Shown here piece after piece: positions 1-4,249 of a DNA stretch of 5,295 bases. Positions within the stretch are counted from its first letter, which is position 1. Every line of letters starts with the position of its first letter. The position numbers were made by a program, and so were the translations under genes. Origin of the DNA: Lachnospiraceae bacterium (GTDB lineage Bacteria; Bacillota; Clostridia; Lachnospirales; Lachnospiraceae). The stretch is taken from assembly GCA_024699395.1 (NCBI GenBank), contig JAILPU010000074.1:1-5295 (forward strand), given 5' to 3'. The notes beneath the pieces were generated by a model, which saw only the letters and a list, made by a program, of their open reading frames with translations, was not told the origin of the DNA and did not search any database.

Positions 1-450
1 CCGCAGATTAACTTTCCGTCTACTGATACTGCAGAACAGAACACACCATTTATATGTGCTTATACTCCTGTATTCCGGGAAATATAAAGACTTCAAATGA
101 GAAGAGCAAAACGTCTTGGAATAGAAGAGTTTGTTGTATTATTTTCCATGAAGTCAAATGGTGACTTTTCTGAGGATACAATATTAAGAGCAGTGCTAAA
201 AAACTCAATGGACAAAATGGAGAAGGTTATAGAATCATCTCTTCGTTCAGGAGATGTTGCTGCAAAGTGTTCTGATACACAGTATGTTGTATTACTTCCT
301 GACTGTAACGAGGAGTCTGCAAAGAAAGTTGCAGAGAGAATCGTTGGAAAGTTTAAGGAAAACTGTAAATATAGTCGTATTGAACTTAAGTATGATCTTA
401 AATTACTTGAAACAGAAGCATGGCTTCCAAAATACAACGTGGCTATTTAA
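1..450 (+). pseudogene. BTAD/SARP-like transcriptional regulator, C-terminal part, interrupted by an in-frame stop
   Basis: Frame 1 is open from the window edge to a TAA at 85-87 and then open again to a TAA at 448-450. The first piece ends ...CAYTPVFREI and the second begins RLQMRRAKRLG. Across the stop they read like the conserved stretch FK(D/E)IYRLEAR..xRxG found near the C-terminal part of clostridial regulators with a bacterial transcriptional activator domain. The stop therefore sits exactly where a Tyr codon is expected, and one base change (TAT or TAC to TAA) explains it. The second piece also holds GDVAAKCSDTQYVVLLP followed by AAKKVAERI-like helix residues, which resembles the GGDEF-like C-terminal region of these proteins. 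The ATG at 97 lies just after the stop but has no visible Shine-Dalgarno, so a separate 117-aa gene is less likely than a broken one. The last seven codons (PKYNVAI) lie in the left 76-bp repeat, so the natural C-terminus may have been altered by the insertion. The N-terminal DNA-binding part is outside the window. The stop is seen; the family is recognised from memory. Confidence 0.6.
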
Positions 451-502
451 AATTAGAGAATTTACTTTTTATTGTGGAGAAGGTATTATTTAATAGAAGA
501 AG
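427..502 (+). repeat. 76-bp direct repeat, left copy
   Basis: This copy matches 4107-4182 at 75 of 76 positions in the same orientation, at a constant offset of 3680. The only difference is A at 459 against T at 4139. The match stops sharply on both sides: TGGCTT against AGCTCA before it, and AGCCCT against GTTGTG after it. It covers the last seven codons and stop of the regulator gene plus 52 bp of downstream DNA, including a promoter-like pair. Repeats of this kind are typical of attachment sites of elements that integrate into the 3' end of a gene, but no integrase is present. Confidence 0.95.
461..489 (+). promoter_or_regulatory. Promoter-like element inside the left repeat
   Basis: TTTACT (461-466), a 17-bp spacer and TATTAT (484-489) form a plausible sigma-A promoter, matching the consensus at 4/6 and 5/6. 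In this copy transcription would start near 496 and run at once into the hairpin at 503-538, so it is probably unproductive. The identical element in the right copy faces apbE. Confidence 0.4.
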
Positions 503-545
503 AGCCCTGAGAAATGCATGTAAGCTTATCTCAGGGCTTTGTCTG
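501..545. terminator. Strong hairpin terminator at the left edge of the insert, probably bidirectional
   Basis: AGCCCTGAGA (503-512) pairs perfectly with TCTCAGGGCT (529-538) around a 16-nt loop. The stem can be extended by G502 with T539 and A501 with T540. On the plus strand it is followed by TTTGTCTGTT, and on the minus strand by CTTCTTCTATT. It lies 28 bp beyond the stop of the immunity-like gene, so it probably ends the minus-strand DUF4417-deaminase-immunity operon. It would also block transcription from the promoter in the left repeat. It begins directly at the repeat boundary, which suggests it belongs to the inserted block. Confidence 0.8.
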
Positions 546-566
546 TTATTCAGTTCTTCTAAATCT

Positions 567-1013
567 TTAATATGCGTGATTTACCTGAAGATATTTAGTG
601 CTTGTAATGTCTACATTTATAATACGACCTTTAAATACACTCTTGATAGAGTCTGGCAATTTCTCAAAACGTAAAGGGGCAGAAGGGGATGATATTCTAA
701 CATATTCATTTGCATGGACTTCATCATCAATTACTGCATCAAAGCAGAAAATCCCCTTTTGTGACAGTTTAATTGCATCGTTAATGAGAACATTGTTTTC
801 ATTAACTGCTTCCAATACTTCCGTTGTGGTTCTTTCAAGCATATTCATAAAGAAATTACAAATCTGTTCATTGATCTCACGACTTTCACAAACAAATTCA
901 GGAACATTTGCACAGCCTGCTGATGTACAGGCAAAAATCATTCCGTTTGTATCAATACCGAACCACATGATATCCTCGACCTGTAAATCAAAAATACTAT
1001 ATCTCATGGTCAT
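567..1013 (-). CDS. Probable immunity protein for the deaminase toxin
   Basis: This encodes a small soluble acidic protein of 148 aa, or 146 aa from the second ATG. I do not recognise a named family with certainty. The N-terminus, with DIMWFGIDTNG and then a glycine-containing CTSAGCANVPEFV stretch, resembles small proteins that often lie beside polymorphic toxin genes. No signal peptide or membrane segment is visible. Its position supports an immunity role: it directly follows the deaminase gene and overlaps it by ATGA (1010-1013), the usual toxin-then-immunity order. Two starts are possible. GGAG (1020-1017) lies only 3 nt before the ATG at 1013 but 9 nt before the ATG at 1007, so 1007 is the better initiation codon and the ATGA overlap would then serve coupling. 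The product presumably binds and blocks the deaminase in the cytosol; this is inferred from context alone. The gene ends 28 bp before the terminator. Confidence 0.75.
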   Translation of the reverse strand: MTMRYSIFDLQVEDIMWFGIDTNGMIFACTSAGCANVPEFVCESREINEQICNFFMNMLERTTTEVLEAVNENNVLINDAIKLSQKGIFCFDAVIDDEVHANEYVRISSPSAPLRFEKLPDSIKSVFKGRIINVDITSTKYLQVNHAY

Positions 1014-1513
1014 GAACTCCTTTCTATTATTTCTAAAAACATTGCACGGCAGTTATCACAGTAAGGCATAAATTGACCTGTTCTTGGACGAATCGGTCTT
1101 GTCAGCCTTATGTGCTCCAATTTGCTATCTGATAAAAGCATATCATTGATTACATGAAACTCAGCACAAACTCCTACGGTATTTCTATCAGTTACTCCTA
1201 GTGAACCTACTCCGCCAACCCTTTCGGCAAGTTTTAATAAATCGGGGTGTATCTTTTTTGGAATTTCACCTGCAAAAGCAGCAACTGTTTTTCCAGTCTT
1301 TTCATCATAAGCACCTACTGCCATTGCTTTCCCTCGCGAACCTGACGTACTACCTATCAAATGTTGGATTTTGGTGTAAGCCTGATTTTTTAGTGCATTG
1401 TTCCATATATTCTTTTCATTCTCCTTAGCCTTATTTGCCATCTCCTGATTTTTAATAGAGAGCTGCGGAGAGCCACTTGTTCCATGTGCAAGTCCCGAAT
1501 CACTGTGGTTCAT
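1010..1513 (-). CDS. YwqJ-like deaminase-fold toxin domain, free-standing
   Basis: The 167-aa product is a polymorphic-toxin type nucleic-acid or nucleotide deaminase. Residues about 62-160 form the domain. AVGAYDEKTGK (65-75) begins the sheet, IHPDLLKLAERVGGVGS follows, and then come the zinc-site motifs: CAE at 116-118 (Cys in place of the classical His, with Glu as proton shuttle) and CDNC at 152-155. This spacing and the IRPRTG stretch before the second motif fit the YwqJ-related deaminase family. Residues 1-60 are polar, Gly/Ser-rich and then helical, like a linker of a longer secreted toxin, but there is no LXG, WXG or signal sequence. The start overlaps the end of the DUF4417 gene by ATGA. 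AAAGG at 1528-1524 and GGTGG at 1522-1518 serve as candidate Shine-Dalgarno sites, and an in-frame TAA lies a few codons upstream. The overlap with the putative immunity gene supports a toxin/immunity pair. The substrate (DNA, RNA or free nucleotide) cannot be told from sequence. Confidence 0.8.
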   Translation of the reverse strand: MNHSDSGLAHGTSGSPQLSIKNQEMANKAKENEKNIWNNALKNQAYTKIQHLIGSTSGSRGKAMAVGAYDEKTGKTVAAFAGEIPKKIHPDLLKLAERVGGVGSLGVTDRNTVGVCAEFHVINDMLLSDSKLEHIRLTRPIRPRTGQFMPYCDNCRAMFLEIIERSS

Positions 1514-2265
1514 TCTACCACCGCCTTTCGGTTAGAATGCCTATCCTGATACAAGATCGTATTACGCTCTTTCAAGGTGTTATCAGGAATAATGATTTCA
1601 ATACCCTTTTCGATAGCGTAGGAAAATGCAGCGAGCGTAGCATCATTTGTACTGCAAACATCATAAACGATAAGCGTTTTAAGTTTCGGCATTTTATCAA
1701 CCGTCAGGCGAATATTTGCTCTTAACCGTAGATTTTCGGCAGGATCGTTCATATGCCCTTTGGTGCTAAGAGCAGCTACGGAACAGTTCTCATATCCGTC
1801 AAGAGCAAAATCAGCACTCTCTTTGGTTGGAAATGTAATGTTCGGTATAACAACTGCACCAATCTCAAACATGAACCAAAGTCCGATAATTCGCCCTTTA
1901 AACAAACGATAGTTGTTTTCAATCTTGTGAATATCGCCAAGCTCGGAAAAATCGGGAATAATGACATACTTAATACTCCTGAAACGCTCCTTGAAATATG
2001 CCAAGCGTTCTTCGACATTGTAGTAAATAGCCCAATACAGACCGTATTTACCGTCAAAATCCTCATCGAACTGGAAGAACGCCAAAGCAGTATGCTCCGT
2101 CTTGTGATACAGGCTTTTCTGGCTGTACAGTGCAATATAATCAGGGAATACCGATACATTGCAGTTGATAGCAGGCAAATCCATACCACCGCAGGAGATT
2201 GTTCTGTTTGTCAGCATAAGGTAGCTCAGATTGAGTAATCGTATTAAATTTTTATTGTTCTTCAA
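1510..2265 (-). CDS. DUF4417 family protein
   Basis: This encodes a 251-aa protein of the DUF4417 family, whose function is unknown and which often occurs in phages and integrative elements of Firmicutes. The recognised pattern is IIPDFSELGD (102-111), then a helical NYRLFKGRIIGLWF stretch (118-131), VVIPNITF (138-145), FALDGYENCSVAALSTKG (153-170) and a final strand TLIVYD (197-202). This matches the family's PDFS, NxYR, VIPN, F.DG..SVVA..T.G and IIVYG blocks. No signal peptide or membrane helix is seen. The start is TTG at 2265, with AGAAAGGAG (2280-2272) ending 6 nt upstream, which is a very good ribosome binding site. The 3' end overlaps the deaminase gene by ATGA, so the two are probably translationally coupled and may work together. 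A role as chaperone, activator or partner of the deaminase is conceivable, but nothing in the sequence proves it. G+C is clearly higher than in apbE. Confidence 0.8.
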   Translation of the reverse strand: MKNNKNLIRLLNLSYLMLTNRTISCGGMDLPAINCNVSVFPDYIALYSQKSLYHKTEHTALAFFQFDEDFDGKYGLYWAIYYNVEERLAYFKERFRSIKYVIIPDFSELGDIHKIENNYRLFKGRIIGLWFMFEIGAVVIPNITFPTKESADFALDGYENCSVAALSTKGHMNDPAENLRLRANIRLTVDKMPKLKTLIVYDVCSTNDATLAAFSYAIEKGIEIIIPDNTLKERNTILYQDRHSNRKAVVE

Positions 2266-2319
2266 AAAAAACTCCTTTCTCCTATATCATAGGGGACAAA
2301 AAAACAAAATTTGTATATT

Positions 2320-2463
2320 CTACCTATTGACAAAGAAGAAGGGAGTATGGTATAGTTTATCTGTTATAGTTATGAGTATACTCGTAACTCCCAAAACGCA
2401 TTGATTTGTTGTTACCAGCAACTTCTCAGTGCGTTTTTCTTCGTCATATACTAACATATTCAA
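2320..2463 (-). CDS. Possible 47-codon small protein with a strong ribosome binding site
   Basis: The minus strand has an open frame from TTG (2463-2461) to TAG (2322-2320). AAAGGTGG (2479-2472) lies 8 nt before the start, close to an ideal Shine-Dalgarno. An in-frame ATG two codons later is an alternative start. The product begins with a charged stretch (YDEEKRTEK), continues with a mildly hydrophobic stretch of about 19 residues from LLVTTNQCVL to SILITIT, and ends TPFFFVNR. This layout could be a single membrane helix with a charged N-terminus, as in type I toxin peptides, but the hydrophobicity is modest. The gene lies between the XRE/ImmA gene and the DUF4417 gene on the same strand, and a plus-strand small-RNA unit overlaps most of it. 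I do not recognise a family. The ORF is short enough to arise by chance; the ribosome binding site is the main support. Confidence 0.35.
   Translation of the reverse strand: MNMLVYDEEKRTEKLLVTTNQCVLGVTSILITITDKLYHTPFFFVNR
2327..2356 (+). promoter_or_regulatory. Strong sigma-A-type promoter for a plus-strand small RNA
   Basis: A perfect -35 box TTGACA (2327-2332), an 18-bp spacer and TATAGT (2351-2356, 5/6 to consensus) point right. Transcription would start near 2363. An inverted repeat (GGGAGT at 2341-2346 and ACTCCC at 2387-2392) encloses the -10 box and start region and could be an operator or a cruciform. This is the best-matching -35 hexamer in the window. Confidence 0.65.
2363..2440 (+). 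ncRNA. Putative structured small RNA with intrinsic terminator, antisense to the 47-codon ORF
   Basis: Directly after the promoter lies an 11-bp-arm palindrome (AGTTATGAGTA at 2368-2378 with TACTCGTAACT at 2379-2389). A nested terminator-like hairpin follows: AAAACGCATTGA (2393-2404) pairs with TCAGTGCGTTTT (2426-2437), with an inner stem GTTGTT/AGCAAC (2408-2413 and 2417-2422), and the structure ends in TTTTTCTTC. Each stem has one non-Watson-Crick pair, and all three are G-U on the plus strand but would be A-C mismatches on the minus strand. This favours a plus-strand RNA of about 75-80 nt. It contains no convincing ORF. It could be an antisense regulator of the ORF opposite it or of the D-to-C transcript, or a leftover promoter-leader-attenuator of a gene that is no longer there. 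Confidence 0.55.
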
Positions 2464-2508
2464 AGGCAACACCACCTTTCATCATAATTCCAATTTGTAT
2501 TACACCAC

Positions 2509-2537
2509 AATATACAGTATTTGATAAAAAAGTTTAA
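2509..2537 (-). promoter_or_regulatory. Possible promoter for the small ORF and DUF4417-deaminase-immunity operon
   Basis: On the minus strand TTAAAC (2537-2532), a 17-bp spacer and TATATT (2514-2509) give a moderate -10 (5/6) with a weak -35 (3/6). Transcription would start near 2502, leaving about 22 nt before the Shine-Dalgarno of the 47-codon ORF. A weak hairpin CACGA-TATA-TTGTG (2551-2538) followed by TTAAACTTTTTT overlaps it and could partly end the upstream XRE/ImmA transcript. No better promoter was seen directly before the DUF4417 gene. Confidence 0.35.
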
Positions 2538-2553
2538 CACAATATATCGTGAT

Positions 2554-3642
2554 TTAATCTTTAACCCACTCAAATTTAGGTAGCTCATGTGCAAAAGTAC
2601 TCCAATCAAGCCACTCATCGCTGTGTAGTCTTCCAATAACAATCCAATGAGGTACACCCTCATACTGGGCAAAACGTTTGATATATGCCAAGTCGTGGTA
2701 ATTATTGTAGGCAAGAAAATTCTTATAGTGTTCTGGATTGATAAGTGTATCACGGGCAAAAGAATCAGCATTATCTTCCATTTCAGATCGCACCGTATCA
2801 AAATCAACGAAACGTGTGCTTAAATCACCGTTGAGAAGATGACCGACTTCATGGAACAAGCTGAACCAAAATCTATCAGCATTCTTACCACGAATTGTTA
2901 CGCAGAGGATAACTTTACCATTCTCCGTTTCCTTGATGAAGCCCTGAACAGGTGCACCACGGAAATGACGAACAACATCGAAAGCAACTCCACATTCTGC
3001 AAAGATAGCTTTAATATTGTTAACCATGGTGTTCGGATCAGTTTCAAACATCTGCTCCTTTATCGCCAGTATGCTGTCAGAGAGCTTCTTGCTGTCGAAC
3101 TGAAGAGCTATATCAGTCTTTTCGGTCTGTATCTCACACAATCTCTGCCAAGCAAAAAGAATATACGAATCAATAGCCGTACTTGACTTGACCTGAGCAC
3201 GATAGGCAGCGTTATATGTGATTTGTGGTATCACCGTCAGGTTAGTCACACAAAGAAGTTTGCGGAGTTGAATGATTTTCTCAGGAACACCGCAGCCATT
3301 GTGCATGACTTTTATCTTATCAATGAAATAATCAACAATATCTTTCATTCTTTTGAATATTGCTATTTCTTCCTCTGTGATGCCATTCTTTTCTTCAAGT
3401 TCAGCTTGATAAGCATCATACTCAGCCTGATAAGCAACCCAAGTACCACTTTTGTCACCGAGCGCAATATCGAGCTTACGAGCAAAAGACATGGATATTT
3501 CCTTTGTGCCGTTGATGACTGTGCTTATATGTTTCGCGGTCGCACCTGTACGAATAGCCAGCTCTGATTGCTTCATACCTCGTTTTGTTATCTCAGAAAG
3601 CAAGCGTACACCTGGATTTATTACTATGTTTGTTTCATCCAT
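2554..3642 (-). CDS. XRE-family HTH regulator fused to an ImmA/IrrE-type metalloprotease
   Basis: The 362-aa product has two domains. Residues about 10-65 form an XRE/Cro-type helix-turn-helix, with MKQSELAIRTGATAKHIS and then the recognition-helix region VINGTKEIS and the closing FARKLDIALG. A Tyr/Glu-rich linker follows (about 70-115). Residues about 200-300 form an ImmA/IrrE zinc peptidase: HEVGH at 264-268 supplies two zinc ligands and the catalytic Glu, and the acidic segment EMEDNADSFA (287-296) holds the likely third ligand and the conserved A.xFA pattern. In this family the protease part senses stress or DNA damage and cleaves a repressor, as in ICEBs1 ImmR/ImmA and Deinococcus DdrO/IrrE. 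HigA-like antitoxins with the same fusion also exist, but no HigB-type partner is visible upstream. The gene is the first of the block's minus-strand genes and carries its own promoter and a palindromic operator, so it probably regulates itself and perhaps the downstream operon. Confidence 0.85.
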   Translation of the reverse strand: MDETNIVINPGVRLLSEITKRGMKQSELAIRTGATAKHISTVINGTKEISMSFARKLDIALGDKSGTWVAYQAEYDAYQAELEEKNGITEEEIAIFKRMKDIVDYFIDKIKVMHNGCGVPEKIIQLRKLLCVTNLTVIPQITYNAAYRAQVKSSTAIDSYILFAWQRLCEIQTEKTDIALQFDSKKLSDSILAIKEQMFETDPNTMVNNIKAIFAECGVAFDVVRHFRGAPVQGFIKETENGKVILCVTIRGKNADRFWFSLFHEVGHLLNGDLSTRFVDFDTVRSEMEDNADSFARDTLINPEHYKNFLAYNNYHDLAYIKRFAQYEGVPHWIVIGRLHSDEWLDWSTFAHELPKFEWVKD

Positions 3643-3662
3643 ACCCCATCACAATCCTTTCT
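3635..3662 (-). promoter_or_regulatory. Ribosome binding site and four-codon upstream ORF of the XRE/ImmA gene
   Basis: AAAGGA (3660-3655) lies 5 nt before an out-of-frame ATG (3649) but 12 nt before the start chosen for the regulator (3642). The first ATG opens a four-codon frame (ATG GGG TAT GGA TGA) whose stop overlaps the regulator start as ATGGATGA. Ribosomes may therefore load on the mini-ORF and re-initiate, or may use the distant start directly. The frame of the regulator is not in doubt, because its N-terminal HTH aligns well. Confidence 0.4.
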
Positions 3663-3679
3663 GAAATTTAGGATTTAGA

Positions 3680-3747
3680 ATTATATTACCTAATAGGTAA
3701 CATATCATCTTGTTTACATTATACTTTAGCGGGAAATGCTAAGTCAA
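3680..3747 (-). promoter_or_regulatory. Promoter region and palindromic operator of the XRE/ImmA gene
   Basis: Two -10 boxes are present on the minus strand. The upstream promoter has TTGACT (3747-3742), an 18-bp spacer and a perfect TATAAT (3723-3718). The downstream one has a perfect TATAAT (3685-3680) with a weak ATGATA -35 (3708-3703) 17 bp away. The perfect inverted repeat TTACCT-AAT-AGGTAA (3686-3700) lies in the spacer of the second promoter and just after the start of the first. That is the place expected for an autoregulatory operator bound by the XRE domain. Confidence 0.6.
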
Positions 3748-4106
3748 GGGGATTATTTCAAATTCGGCATTTTCAACAATTATACTTTCGGATTCATCTA
3801 TATACATTGTATAAAATCCATAAAAAATCGAACTCAAAATTAACATTTCTCACAGAAAAAATACTGCTATCAGTCTGAAAATATGTGTTATTGCACAACT
3901 TTTTTCAAATTAACTTCTTGGCATCACTCATCTAATTGCGATAAATTCCATCACCGTTATTTAAATAAAGACAACCTATGTGAGAATATAGCGTTTTTTC
4001 TAGAATATCATAGTTAATCTCTCGTATTAGATGTTAGCTTACACTTATGAACTCAAATTGCTTAGGGTTATATTTGTCCGTAAATATGATAGGGACACCT
4101 AGCTCA
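3748..4106. other. Intergenic end of the insert, no convincing gene
   Basis: These 359 bp of A/T-rich DNA lie between the promoter of the XRE/ImmA gene and the right repeat. Only small signals are seen: a 12-bp palindrome TTATTTAAATAA (3957-3968), an inverted repeat ATATTT-GTCCGT-AAATAT (4070-4087), and TGTCC (4075-4079) with GGACA (4093-4097), all close to the right boundary. A 35-codon minus-strand frame (3846-3739) lacks a ribosome binding site. The region could hold recombinase or transfer sites, or be the remains of lost genes such as an integrase. Confidence 0.5.
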
Positions 4107-4182
4107 CCAAAATACAACGTGGCTATTTAAAATTAGAGTATTTACTTTTTATTGTGGAGAAGGTATTATTTAATAGAAGAAG
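4107..4182 (+). repeat. 76-bp direct repeat, right copy
   Basis: This is the second copy of 427-502 (75/76 identical). Here the codons of the regulator's C-terminus have no gene in front of them, so this copy is a detached 3' gene end, as expected of a displaced attachment site. It carries the same promoter-like pair, now directed at apbE. Confidence 0.95.
4141..4169 (+). promoter_or_regulatory. Probable apbE promoter inside the right repeat
   Basis: TTTACT (4141-4146), 17 bp and TATTAT (4164-4169) predict a start near 4176. The transcript would begin only about 6 nt before the long hairpin at 4182-4218 and reach the apbE ribosome binding site at 4234-4240. No other promoter is evident between the repeat and apbE, so this copy is the most likely source of apbE transcription. 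Confidence 0.5.
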
Positions 4183-4218
4183 GTTGTGACTGTGTGACTA
4201 AAGTCATAAGTCATGACC
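4182..4218 (+). promoter_or_regulatory. Long leader hairpin before apbE
   Basis: GGTTGTGACT (4182-4191) pairs with AGTCATGACC (4209-4218) with two G-U pairs. After one bulged G (4192) the stem continues with TGTGAC (4193-4198) and GTCATA (4203-4208) around a TAAA loop, giving about 16 pairs in all. It lies at the predicted 5' end of the apbE mRNA, where it may stabilise the message. The following TTCTTTCGTT also allows a weak attenuator. The loop and its flanks, GAC-TAAA-GTC, are the same as in the IS-type hairpin after apbE, so it may instead be an IS200/IS605 end. Confidence 0.6.
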
Positions 4219-4249
4219 TTCTTTCGTTGTGAAAGAGAGGCTGGTATTT

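Noticed and set aside
598..1071. A 157-codon plus-strand frame
   Set aside because: It is antisense to the immunity-like and deaminase genes, has no ribosome binding site, and its translation resembles no family. The minus-strand genes have overlaps, ribosome sites and motifs.
1753..2238. A 161-codon plus-strand frame and a 137-codon minus-strand frame within the DUF4417 gene
   Set aside because: Both are shadows of the DUF4417 coding frame, which carries recognisable conserved blocks.
2460..2807. A 115-codon minus-strand frame overlapping the end of the XRE/ImmA gene
   Set aside because: It lies in another frame of the protease domain and lacks a ribosome binding site and any recognisable motif.
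3739..3846. A 35-codon minus-strand frame before the XRE/ImmA promoter
   Set aside because: It has no Shine-Dalgarno, its stop falls in the promoter region, and a frame of this length is common by chance. The Glu-rich end (YIDESES) looks protein-like, so it could be a gene remnant, but support is too thin.
3957..3968. A 12-bp perfect palindrome TTATTTAAATAA
   Set aside because: It is made only of A and T in A/T-rich DNA, so chance is a good explanation, and no partner site was found.
4229..4249. GTG start for apbE seven codons upstream
   Set aside because: The ATG at 4250 has a good ribosome site at proper spacing, and the GTG follows closely on the hairpin without one.
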